From positions 1 to 12,190 of the forward strand of contig MHDW01000208.1 of assembly GCA_001803645.1 (NCBI GenBank): DNA of 12,190 nucleotides, written 5' to 3'. The position numbers and the translations under genes were made by a program. This DNA comes from Nitrospirae bacterium GWC2_42_7. Its GTDB lineage: Bacteria; Nitrospirota; Thermodesulfovibrionia; Thermodesulfovibrionales; UBA6898. Shown here piece by piece: positions 1 to 6,602 of the stretch (position 1 is the first letter of the stretch; every line of letters begins with the position of its first letter). The notes beneath the pieces are model-generated. The model did not search any database. It saw only the letters and a program-made list of their open reading frames with translations, and was not told the DNA's origin.

Positions 1-87
1 AAATGTAGTGCCGACTTTGGCCGATTGAGCGAACTAACTTATTGATTTGCAAAAACTTTAAATTTCAAACTGCGGAAGTTGGGCTAA

Positions 88-180
88 TGCGGCAGTTAAG
101 CCGCCCCGAAGGGGTCGGTCTTGAACTCCTGGTTCGCAGAGCGAAGCGTGCGAACCAGAGTTCACGGCTTAACTGCCGCA
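88..180. repeat. Left copy of ~95-base palindromic repeat
   Basis: The outer arms are a perfect 16-base inverted repeat: TGCGGCAGTTAAGCCG at 88-103 and its reverse complement at 165-180. Nested inside are a CCCC-GAA-GGGG hairpin (104-114) and a 10-base stem, CTGGTTCGCA at 129-138 with TGCGAACCAG at 149-158. A close relative in the same orientation lies at 1368-1463, on the other side of the 353-codon gene. The left copy has one extra C:G pair in its outer stem, present in both arms, so the palindrome is preserved while the sequence differs. Bases 1-87 carry a related TGCGGAAGTTGGGC at 71-84 and no gene I can support. The function is unknown; it could be a recombination site, a mobile-element end or a structured repeat. 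Confidence 0.85.
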
Positions 181-265
181 TTCGCGACGCGCTTCGCGTC
201 GCGAACGCTGGCATAACCAGCGAGCGTACAGCAAAAGTCGAAAACAACTCGCGTTTATTGCGAGT
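181..265. repeat. Run of three hairpins after the left repeat
   Basis: Directly after the left palindrome come three more inverted repeats: TTCGCGACGCG (181-191) pairing with 195-205 around a 3-base loop, CGCTGG/CCAGCG (206-211 and 217-222), and ACTCGC/GCGAGT (247-252 and 260-265). They lie between the palindrome and the stop codon (290-292) of the minus-strand gene, so they form its 3' flank. None is followed by a T run on the minus strand, so they do not look like ordinary intrinsic terminators. The right-hand copy also has a hairpin here but of different sequence (1464-1490), so structure is kept while bases vary. Confidence 0.75.
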
Positions 266-289
266 CTGGTTGATGATTTTGTTAAGCTT

Positions 290-1351
290 TTATTCTCCAA
301 TCTTATGGCCAACCCACCGATACTTACTTCTCACGATATCAATATATTGCTTTGCAACCGATGCTGCTCCTGCAACTCCGGCACCTGCAGCGGCCAAGAT
401 AGTTGAACCAGTAGAGATGCCAGCAACGATCACTGGCACAGACAATACTGTCGCCATGTTTGACCAGCGTTCTACTTTCGGAAATACGGACCGTATTGCT
501 TTGTTGAGTTTCCGCTCTTTGTCTTTGAATGTGGCAATAAGGTCAGTTGCTGTTGCACTCTTATTGTCTGCCTCTTTTGCGATGCTATGAATTGTTGCCT
601 TTAACTCTTGAACTTCATCATATGATCGCCAAGTCATTATATTTTTGATATTGGTCTCTACCCTCGAAAAAACATCGGAACTACAGGATCGTTCGTTGCT
701 ACACCGCCCACATAACTTGGCATCAAATAAGATTATGGGAAAGAGTTCGTGCTCAGGAAGTTTTGATTTAAATATTTCATTAAAAGCCTCTTGTTTAGTA
801 AAGGATGAGATTGCCGGATTCTGTGCAAAAAGTAGGGCTTTATTAAAATAGGTTTGTGAGGCTCTCGGAAGTAGCAGATCTGCTTTCCACTTTTTCGATA
901 GAAGAAAGCTTGCGTACATCGTCCATAGTGACGGGGCACAATATTCTGTATTGTCGATAAATATTTGGCCGGGTACTTTTTTTTCATCTCCCAATTTGAC
1001 TGATTTCGGGAAGATTTTAGCGAGCCTAATTCTATCTGCCACGATTTGATCAAATATCTTATCCCTCACTTTTTTTGTTATTACTGTTGATGCGCTCTTG
1101 ACTTCTATTAATCCATTATCCTCTAGCCTTTGAAAAATCAGGCTAATAGCTTTGCCAATATCCTCTTTACTACCGGGGTAGGAAGATTGCTTAATTCTTT
1201 TCAGTACTTCTGGCGTCAGAATTATTTTGTCTGTCCATAATAAAGTTGAGGGATTGGCAAATAACCATGACAAATCGTAATTACACGTCTGACAGGCATC
1301 AATGTCTGGATCGGTGCCGATGGCGAGTCCTGTTACTAAAATCTTATTCAT
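290..1351 (-). CDS. Hypothetical protein, 353 aa, Cys clusters and hydrophobic C-terminus
   Basis: I do not recognise this protein. It has a CxxC pair near the N-terminus (Cys20, Cys23) and a CxxCx5C group (Cys214, Cys217, Cys223), which together could bind a metal. Residues about 299-335 are hydrophobic and rich in Gly, Ala and Ser, suggesting a membrane-inserting or glycine-zipper segment; a basic tail follows. The segment about 245-290 is charged and probably helical. There is no signal peptide. The ATG at 1351 follows an A/T-rich leader with only a weak GAG as ribosome site. The gene stands alone between two palindromic repeats and is about 480 bases beyond the end of the biosynthetic operon. 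Its codon use looks more A/T-rich than the operon genes. A stand-alone accessory or defence-type cassette is possible, but that is inference from context only. Confidence 0.75.
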   Translation of the reverse strand: MNKILVTGLAIGTDPDIDACQTCNYDLSWLFANPSTLLWTDKIILTPEVLKRIKQSSYPGSKEDIGKAISLIFQRLEDNGLIEVKSASTVITKKVRDKIFDQIVADRIRLAKIFPKSVKLGDEKKVPGQIFIDNTEYCAPSLWTMYASFLLSKKWKADLLLPRASQTYFNKALLFAQNPAISSFTKQEAFNEIFKSKLPEHELFPIILFDAKLCGRCSNERSCSSDVFSRVETNIKNIMTWRSYDEVQELKATIHSIAKEADNKSATATDLIATFKDKERKLNKAIRSVFPKVERWSNMATVLSVPVIVAGISTGSTILAAAGAGVAGAASVAKQYIDIVRSKYRWVGHKIGE

Positions 1352-1367
1352 AATTTTCTCAGCTTAA

Positions 1368-1463
1368 TGCGGAGTTAAGCCGCTGCCCCGAAGGGGCGTC
1401 GGTTTTGAACTCCTGGTTCTCCCGGAGCGGAGCGACGGCAGGAGTTCACGGCTTAACTCCGCA
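1368..1463. repeat. Right copy of ~95-base palindromic repeat
   Basis: The outer arms are a perfect 15-base inverted repeat, TGCGGAGTTAAGCCG at 1368-1382 and its complement at 1449-1463. Inside are GCCCC-GAA-GGGGC (1385-1397) and GAACTCCTG/CAGGAGTTC (1407-1415 and 1439-1447). It aligns along its length with 88-180. The flanking TAA before TGCGG is also shared (1365-1367 and 85-87 region). It ends only about 17 bases before the start codon of the 353-codon gene, so it forms that gene's whole leader and could influence its expression. Confidence 0.85.
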
Positions 1464-1526
1464 TTCTCCCTGAGCGAAGCGAAGGGAGAACCAGTTATTA
1501 ACCCATTCACGCGCACGCGCGTGAAT
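1464..1526. repeat. Additional inverted repeats beyond the right palindrome
   Basis: TTCTCCC (1464-1470) pairs with GGGAGAA (1484-1490). The longer GGGAGAACCAG at 1484-1494 also complements CTGGTTCTCCC at 1413-1423 inside the right palindrome, so two alternative folds are possible. ATTCACGCGC (1505-1514) pairs with 1517-1526. Together with the right palindrome this makes a stretch of about 160 bases that is almost all stem-forming sequence. Confidence 0.7.
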
Positions 1527-1528
1527 CC

Positions 1529-1610
1529 GATAACACCGGAAATCCGATGTTAGTCACCCAGGTTTGAGACGGCAGCCGCCCTAATAATACCGGAATTTGT
1601 ATGTTAGTCA
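1529..1610. repeat. Imperfect tandem repeat, 28-base unit, 54-base period
   Basis: Bases 1529-1556 and 1583-1610 match at 22 of 28 positions by eye. Both contain ACCGGAA and end in ATGTTAGTCA. The first copy is itself nearly palindromic: TAACACCGGA faces TCCGATGTTA. The spacer 1557-1582 contains a small GGCAGCCGCC segment. Two copies are too few to call an array. Confidence 0.6.
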
Positions 1611-1776
1611 GATAAAGTTCGATGTTCCCTATAGTTGATAATAATAATTTACACTATTATCAAGTTTTTGAAAAGTGCAAATTTCAAGGAAAATTTCTAA
1701 GGATAACTAAGGTATTGAATCCAAGCCTCTCTTTGTCTGTCTGAAATAGTTTGCCCTTGCCTCGGCTGATTACCAA
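1611..1776. other. A/T-rich intergenic spacer with an inverted repeat
   Basis: This spacer holds no credible gene. TTGATAATA (1635-1643) and TATTATCAA (1655-1663) form a 9-base inverted repeat with an 11-base loop, followed on the plus strand by G and five Ts. It could be a weak plus-strand terminator or a regulator site. I could not find a convincing -35/-10 pair in either direction with normal spacing. Confidence 0.4.
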
Positions 1777-1778
1777 TT

Positions 1779-1901
1779 ACCACCCCGTCCTTCGGACACC
1801 CCTCCTATAATAGGCGGGGAGCTTTTTGCATTAATTCCCCTTCCTGGAGGGGTTGCCGGTTTTTAAAGTCCCCTCTTGGGAGGGGTGCAGGGGTGGGTTT
1901 G
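1779..1901. repeat. Three-hairpin dispersed element, copy 1 (3' end of mmpL)
   Basis: Three G/C-rich hairpins lie in series: CCCC-T-CCTA/TAGG-C-GGGG (1799-1819), CCCCTTCC/GGAGGGG (about 1837-1852) and CCCCTC-TTGG-GAGGGG (1870-1885). A GGGGTGGGTTTG tail ends at 1901. The middle and right parts match the copy at 4984-5092 closely, with a continuous identical stretch of about 35 bases around the last hairpin. The MMPL gene reads into this element: its last ~23 codons and its TAA stop (1831-1833) lie within it. The element has no coding sequence of its own and would need a protein supplied elsewhere if it is mobile. Confidence 0.8.
1799..1827 (+). terminator. Possible plus-strand hairpin terminator
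   Basis: The stem CCCC-T-CCTA/TAGG-C-GGGG has one internal mismatch and is followed by AGC and five Ts at 1823-1827. The orientation fits stopping plus-strand transcription from the spacer before it runs antisense into the operon. It lacks a T run on the minus strand, so it is a poor candidate for ending the operon itself, although the stem lies just past the MMPL stop codon. It may simply be part of the dispersed repeat. Confidence 0.35.
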
Positions 1902-4275
1902 TATTTTGTTTCCTTGTTCTCATCATAATGCAGAACGAAGGCACCACGAACATGGCAGAAAGGTATCCTGCTGACATGCATATCACCATCGCCATACCAG
2001 TTGAAGAAAAGGCCGGGTGTTTGGCAAAAAGCAGCGCGCCTGCACCGATAATGTTGGTAGCTGCAGACAGTGACACAACGAACGCTGTCCCCATAGTTAA
2101 ATTATTTCTGTAATCATATGTTCTGCCGATACCGTAATCCACGATAACACCGCTTGTAATGATCGCAGCCACGATATTCACCACATTGAGGGGGAAACCA
2201 AAGAGCGACATAATTCCCGACAGCCATACCATTCCGGTTAAAACAGGGATAAGTGCTATAGCGGTCTCCCTGATGTTCCTGAAGAATAAATACGTCAGGA
2301 TAATATTGAATATGACAGCAAGTGGTATAAGGAACTTCGCTTCTTTTGCTGTAAACCTTGAAATTGATTCGGACATGGCACGGCCGGAGACAATGAACGA
2401 TCCCGGATGATCCCTGCCCAACTCTGACATGGTTTTTACAAATTCCTTTTCATCAGGAAAAAACGACAGTATCCTGTATCCCTCAGCCCTTTTCTGAACA
2501 AACCTCTCTTTTACATTATCTATAAACACGTCATTAACATTGTTTTTATCCACATCTTTATACAGGTTATCAAAAAAAGGAGAAAAAGCATTTTCTGAAA
2601 AATCATACTTGCCGGACTCTTTCTTGATAAGGGCTTTAAGCCTCGCCACTCTTCCATGCTTCCAGAAATTATTCCAGCTCTCAACATTATTTATTCTCGT
2701 CTCTTCAGAAGACCAGAACATGGCCAGGCTCGAAAAACGATCTATGCCTGTAGATTTAGCAACCTTTTGAAATATTGCGTCATTTGTTTTCATTGCCTCC
2801 TCAAAAGTACTGCCTGTAACCACAAAAATAGCCTGTCCGCCCTTCCCTCCCCAGACTTCATGAAATCTTTTTTCAGCATTTAGCACCTCAGGCTCACTTC
2901 CGTCGAGCTGTTTGATATCACTTTCTATCCTGGTATTCATGGACAGGGCCAAAGCAGCAATAGTTAAAACAGCCCACAAGCCTATGCTTGCATTTCTCAG
3001 CTTCGGGCTTTTTTCTAGCCTGTCGGCTATTCTCGGTTGTTTTATCTCCGGGCATTTCTTCCAGGACAAGCTAAGGGGCAGTATAAAGAGCGCAAACAAA
3101 AGGGATATAACAACACATAGTATTGAAAAAAGAGCCAGTTGGTGGTATCCATGGATCTTTGAGAAGTAAAGGACATAAAATCCGAACATCGAAGTTACAG
3201 CGTTAATGCATAAAAGTTTTGCCAGCTTCAGTGACCGGGCTGAGTCAACACCTTTTCTTGCTGAAATATAGACCATAAGTCCGTAATCAACAGAGATACC
3301 TGCTATAGCAGTCCCGAATCCGATGACCAGATATGAGAGACTTCCTGCATAGAAACTTGTAATATTGATAGCTATTACTACCGCAATAAGCGGAATAATG
3401 TATACAAGAACAACTCTCATGTCCATGAAAACAGCAAAAAAAAGCAGAAGAAAGACAATAGAGACCATGATCGACAGAAGACTGATATCCCGTTTAATGA
3501 CCTTCTCATTGCTGACAGTATGCCGGTGTCCGCTGATAATATCTGTCGAAATATATTTTGGCAACAGTGCAATATTTTCATCAAGTGCAGCCAGAAGCCT
3601 TTTGGAGTTAGGCCCGTCCGTTATCTTCACAGGCGTCTGGATGATCATCATTGCATGACGGCCGTCACTGCTTATAAAATGGCCGTCTTCAACAGAGACA
3701 TCATACCCCATTGAAGCAGGGAGCGCCTTAAGCTTTTCCATGAGAATGAAGTTTATGCCGAGCGGGTCTGACCGGTACAATGGCGTCATAAACACGCTCT
3801 CCGGCTTCAGAGACTGTATATAGATCCTTTTTAATTTATCGGATACTGAGACAGGATTTATAAGACTGTCAATAGCGGAAAGGTCTTTCTCTGTAAGGAT
3901 CTGGGGGGCATAATTCAAAAAAAAACCGTCCATCATATTCATCACTGAAAATCCTGTGGTCACCTTAGTAAATAATGGGGGTGAGAGTGACGCAGCCAGC
4001 TGATCTACTGCATTAAAAAGGTCCTTTTTCCCCGCATCATCATTTGTGAGTGAAAAAGAGACGATGATCTTGTCTGATAGATTTGAATCCCGCAGAAAAT
4101 TCATGCTGCGGGTGATCTCCTCATCAGGCGGAAGCATAAGATCGATGTTGCCCTCGTAATGTACAAAGAAAAGCCCGGCCCCTGCTAAGATGTTAAGGAG
4201 GATTATGACAGTTAGAACAAGCTTTTTGTTGGCCTTCAGGAAATCGGACAGCAGAACAAAATACTTATCAAACAC
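1831..4275 (-). CDS. MMPL/RND-superfamily exporter, 814 aa
   Basis: This is an inner-membrane, proton-driven lipid exporter of the MMPL type. The layout is the two-fold RND repeat: TM1 at about 19-38, a periplasmic loop to about 262, five helices to about 404, TM7 at about 430-446, a second loop to about 645, then five more helices to about 785. Equivalent helices in the two halves carry ISVDYG (327-332) and VIVDYG (710-715), the acidic positions expected for proton relay. The start is GTG at 4275, overlapping the lolA-like stop by 8 bases and preceded by GAGGT five bases upstream. A LolA-like gene paired with an MMPL exporter is typical of aryl polyene clusters, where the pair is thought to carry product to the outer membrane. 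The last ~23 residues come from a dispersed repeat and are unlikely to be native. The specific cargo is inferred. Confidence 0.92.
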   Translation of the reverse strand: MFDKYFVLLSDFLKANKKLVLTVIILLNILAGAGLFFVHYEGNIDLMLPPDEEITRSMNFLRDSNLSDKIIVSFSLTNDDAGKKDLFNAVDQLAASLSPPLFTKVTTGFSVMNMMDGFFLNYAPQILTEKDLSAIDSLINPVSVSDKLKRIYIQSLKPESVFMTPLYRSDPLGINFILMEKLKALPASMGYDVSVEDGHFISSDGRHAMMIIQTPVKITDGPNSKRLLAALDENIALLPKYISTDIISGHRHTVSNEKVIKRDISLLSIMVSIVFLLLFFAVFMDMRVVLVYIIPLIAVVIAINITSFYAGSLSYLVIGFGTAIAGISVDYGLMVYISARKGVDSARSLKLAKLLCINAVTSMFGFYVLYFSKIHGYHQLALFSILCVVISLLFALFILPLSLSWKKCPEIKQPRIADRLEKSPKLRNASIGLWAVLTIAALALSMNTRIESDIKQLDGSEPEVLNAEKRFHEVWGGKGGQAIFVVTGSTFEEAMKTNDAIFQKVAKSTGIDRFSSLAMFWSSEETRINNVESWNNFWKHGRVARLKALIKKESGKYDFSENAFSPFFDNLYKDVDKNNVNDVFIDNVKERFVQKRAEGYRILSFFPDEKEFVKTMSELGRDHPGSFIVSGRAMSESISRFTAKEAKFLIPLAVIFNIILTYLFFRNIRETAIALIPVLTGMVWLSGIMSLFGFPLNVVNIVAAIITSGVIVDYGIGRTYDYRNNLTMGTAFVVSLSAATNIIGAGALLFAKHPAFSSTGMAMVICMSAGYLSAMFVVPSFCIMMRTRKQNTNPPLHPSQEGTLKTGNPSRKGN

Positions 4276-5143
4276 GCTTTACCTCAAAAAATCTGTTTTC
4301 CATTGGAGTATCTAAAACAGTATTGCTGAATTCTATTGTAGTCGAATCACCGCTCATTTCCAGGATACTTATTTTTTTGAGATATTTCTCATCTTCCCTG
4401 AACGTTATCGTAATACTTCTGATCATCTTTTTTGCGATGTTCTTTTCATTCGGGACAAACTCAATGATCAACGGATGTTGTTGCAGCACATTTACATTAT
4501 TATCATCCATCAGAGTACCGTATTCACCTGAAAACCATACAGACAGCTGATTCACAACATTCTTGAATATCGGGTTCTTTTCAAGAGAAAACTCCTGCAC
4601 CTTGTTCGTATCCTCATCCCACTGTCTGATGGATTTATCTGTGATCACCACTGAATATTTCACCGGCTTGTCTACATGCCATGCAAGCCTGTTCGGTTTT
4701 TCCATATAGATGCGGCCCCGAAGCATGATCTTCTTTTTGAACATTGCGAGATCTTTTTCCTGAACAAAATCTGTCATCAGGTTCTTGAAATTCGAGACCT
4801 TATTCCCAATCGTATGCAGCAACTCCTTTACTTCAGCCGGGCTGGAATATTTCCTGTTCTTTTCACCTGTTGCTCCGGTTGTTTCGCTGAATGCTCCGCC
4901 GGGAAAAAGCAAAAAAAGCAAAATTAAAAAAAAGATAATTTTTCGTATATCTTCGGCTACAGGATGATATTTCGCTGAGAATACAACCCACCCCCCTGCC
5001 CCTCCCAGGAGGGGACCATGATTTATTCCCCTCTCGGGAGGGGTGCTTGGTTTTAAAAGTCCCCTCTTGGGAGGGGTGCAGGGGTGGGTTTGCACATGGG
5101 TATGACGACTTTTCACGAGATTGTCAATCTTATTTTTCTTCAT
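4268..5143 (-). CDS. LolA-like outer-membrane lipid carrier, 291 aa, with repeat-derived N-terminal insert
   Basis: This is a periplasmic carrier of the LolA/outer-membrane lipoprotein-sorting fold. The mature part, about 100-291, shows the family pattern: a helical start (EVKELLHTI), then FVQEKDLAMFKK, RGRIYMEKPNRLAW, a VVITDKSIRQWDEDTNKV strand pair and a C-terminal ENRFFEVKRV. A basic-hydrophobic signal peptide lies at about 67-86 (IRKIIFFLILLFLLF), with likely cleavage after AFS. The oddity is upstream: residues about 18-54 are translated from a three-hairpin dispersed repeat, so the signal peptide starts some 65 residues in. I found no ATG, GTG or TTG in frame between the repeat and the signal peptide. 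The ATG at 5143 overlaps the upstream gene by 14 bases and has AAGG a few bases before it. The protein may be secreted poorly or trimmed. Its MMPL partner follows directly. Confidence 0.85.
   Translation of the reverse strand: MKKNKIDNLVKSRHTHVQTHPCTPPKRGLLKPSTPPERGINHGPLLGGAGGWVVFSAKYHPVAEDIRKIIFFLILLFLLFPGGAFSETTGATGEKNRKYSSPAEVKELLHTIGNKVSNFKNLMTDFVQEKDLAMFKKKIMLRGRIYMEKPNRLAWHVDKPVKYSVVITDKSIRQWDEDTNKVQEFSLEKNPIFKNVVNQLSVWFSGEYGTLMDDNNVNVLQQHPLIIEFVPNEKNIAKKMIRSITITFREDEKYLKKISILEMSGDSTTIEFSNTVLDTPMENRFFEVKRV
4281..4285 (-). promoter_or_regulatory. Ribosome binding site deciding the GTG start of mmpL
   Basis: GAGGT lies five bases upstream of GTG at 4275 on the minus strand. It is inside the last codons of the lolA-like gene and supports a GTG start with an 8-base overlap between the two genes, rather than a later ATG. 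Confidence 0.7.
4984..5092. repeat. Three-hairpin dispersed element, copy 2 (inside lolA-like gene)
   Basis: The hairpins are CCCCTCC-CA-GGAGGGG (4999-5014), CCCCTC-TCGG-GAGGGG (5028-5043) and CCCCTC-TTGG-GAGGGG (5061-5076). The two ends form approximate terminal inverted repeats: CAACCCACC on the left and GGTGGGTTTG on the right. The layout is like a small non-autonomous (MITE- or REP-like) element. It is read through in frame without a stop. I saw no clear target-site duplication at its edges. Confidence 0.85.
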
Positions 5144-6602
5144 GCCAGACCTTTATCTCGCCCTTTGCTATAACATCTTCCCCTTTAAATATCTCACCCT
5201 TTATTACTCCGAACTCACCATATTTTGCTACTTTACTGGCTAATATCCGTAATGTATCACCAATGTGCGCACTACCGAATATCTCCAGATTCTTTACCCC
5301 AAGGAGAAAACCCTTTGCACTGCCATTGCCATTCCCTATTTTCCTGAATCCTTCCTGCGCTGCTATAGATTGAGCTATGATCTCGGGATAAGAAGCATCG
5401 TCGAGACTGCCGTTCTCAGAAACGAATATAGTGTCTTTTGATATCTGAACTTCTGTAACAGATTCCCGTTCTTTTACCTCAAGCAATTTATTGACAATAA
5501 GCATAGGCGGCTTGTGAGGGACTAATTCCGAAGTGTTCATAGGAAGTCTGGCAATATCAGCCTGTCTTCCGGTATTCTTCCAGCATAACGGATCAGAAGC
5601 AAGATAATCTCCTGTCAACTGATAAGCAGCGCCCCGGCAGCCATAGCATTTGCTCAGATTAAGACATTCTTTGCACGGCCCCTTGATCGTCTGTTTGTAA
5701 TTTTTAAGGTCCTTCATTACCTCGCTCTCGCGGATTATATCAGCCAGTTTCTTCTCCCTGATGTTTCCGACAGGTATTGTGACACCCACGCAAGGCTGGA
5801 CATATCCGTAAGAATCTATTGCACATGAGAACTGGTGGCGCAGGCATTCTCCTGCAACCAAAGGCGGCTGGGGTTCCCAATTATATCCGTATTTATCGCG
5901 GTCGATCTCCGCTATCCTTGAGAAAAATCTGTAGATCTGTTCAGTGTCAACATTCAGAAGTTCGTTCATTTTTGCATTTCCCTGAGGTGTGATCATCTCG
6001 AAGAAAGGCGTAATGCCCTGGTCTCTCAGCCAGGTCCACATACTTTCAAGTTCATCAATGTTCTGCTTGCAGATAATAGTGCTTACTCCCAGCAGTGCGC
6101 CGGAAGGATAACCTGCATTTTTTAGATTTTTAAAAGCCTCCTGTATCAGGCTATATGCTCCCTTTCTGCCGGCAAGCATATCCTGAAGTTTCTCATCGAA
6201 TGAGTTCATTTTCAGGATAACCGCAACCCCATGCTCATATAATATCCTGGCGTTAGAAGCATTTATGCGTGTACCGTTCGTGAAAAGCTCTGTATAAAGA
6301 CCTTCTGATCTTATGAATGCAAGCATGTCGAATAACTGAGGGTAGACCATTGGCTCTCCGCCAAGGATTATTATCTTTTTCGCTCCCATATCCTTTACCT
6401 GAAGAATAAGGTCCCTGATCTCCTCAGGAGTTAATTCGTCCTTGTAATCCGAATCATCTTTTGCGTAGCAGTAAATACAGTTAAAATTGCACCTGCGGCT
6501 GAATTCTATCTCAGCTGACAACAACCTGCCATTGCTTACAGCATCTTGTATCTCCTCAGGCGAAAATTCAGCGCCGTACATACGGTTATTACAACTCTTC
6601 AT
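5130..6602 (-). CDS. Radical SAM/SPASM protein fused to ApeP-like hotdog dehydratase, 490 aa
   Basis: Two enzymes are joined in one frame. Residues about 28-200 form a radical SAM core with the CNFNCIYC cluster motif (Cys38, Cys42, Cys45) and GGEP at 81-84. Residues about 250-341 form a SPASM-type auxiliary-cluster domain with Cys253, 260, 271, 310, 313, 319, 322 and 340. After a short linker, about 355-490 is a hotdog domain of the FabA/ApeP dehydratase type: ELVPHKPPML (His363) opens it and YPEIIAQSIAAQEG (Glu407) gives the probable acid residue. The hotdog part would dehydrate 3-hydroxyacyl-ACP. The radical SAM part would act on the chain or a starter, reaction unknown. The start at 6602 overlaps the ligase stop by 14 bases and has AGGAG eight bases upstream. 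No stop or frame change separates the halves, so the fusion looks genuine. Domain calls are firm; the joint role is inference. Confidence 0.9.
   Translation of the reverse strand: MKSCNNRMYGAEFSPEEIQDAVSNGRLLSAEIEFSRRCNFNCIYCYAKDDSDYKDELTPEEIRDLILQVKDMGAKKIIILGGEPMVYPQLFDMLAFIRSEGLYTELFTNGTRINASNARILYEHGVAVILKMNSFDEKLQDMLAGRKGAYSLIQEAFKNLKNAGYPSGALLGVSTIICKQNIDELESMWTWLRDQGITPFFEMITPQGNAKMNELLNVDTEQIYRFFSRIAEIDRDKYGYNWEPQPPLVAGECLRHQFSCAIDSYGYVQPCVGVTIPVGNIREKKLADIIRESEVMKDLKNYKQTIKGPCKECLNLSKCYGCRGAAYQLTGDYLASDPLCWKNTGRQADIARLPMNTSELVPHKPPMLIVNKLLEVKERESVTEVQISKDTIFVSENGSLDDASYPEIIAQSIAAQEGFRKIGNGNGSAKGFLLGVKNLEIFGSAHIGDTLRILASKVAKYGEFGVIKGEIFKGEDVIAKGEIKVWHEEK

Noticed and set aside
88..180. 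Integron attC site, because GTTAAGC and GCTTAAC fit the GTTRRRY/RYYYAAC core motifs
   Set aside because: In attC the RYYYAAC box comes first and GTTRRRY last. Here the order is reversed within each palindrome. Pairing 168-174 with 281-287 gives the right order but no matching inner L boxes. No integrase is visible.
42..590. Plus-strand open frame of 182 codons
   Set aside because: It runs through the palindromic repeat and then antisense to the 353-codon gene, has no ribosome site, and resembles no protein.
1799..1827. Intrinsic terminator of the minus-strand operon
   Set aside because: The T run follows the stem on the plus strand, not the minus strand, so it cannot work as a standard terminator for the operon.
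4984..5092. CRISPR array, from repeated G/C hairpins
   Set aside because: Hairpins are not separated by unique spacers of constant length, the spacing is irregular, and no cas gene is present.
4975..5095. Target-site duplication flanking the inserted element
   Set aside because: Bases at the two edges (AATA on the left, CACAT on the right) do not match, so transposition cannot be shown from the edges.
5130..5575. Hotdog domain as a separate gene
   Set aside because: There is no stop before it, and no ribosome site stands out ahead of the in-frame ATG at residue 355. The linker is short and open, so a fusion is the simpler reading.
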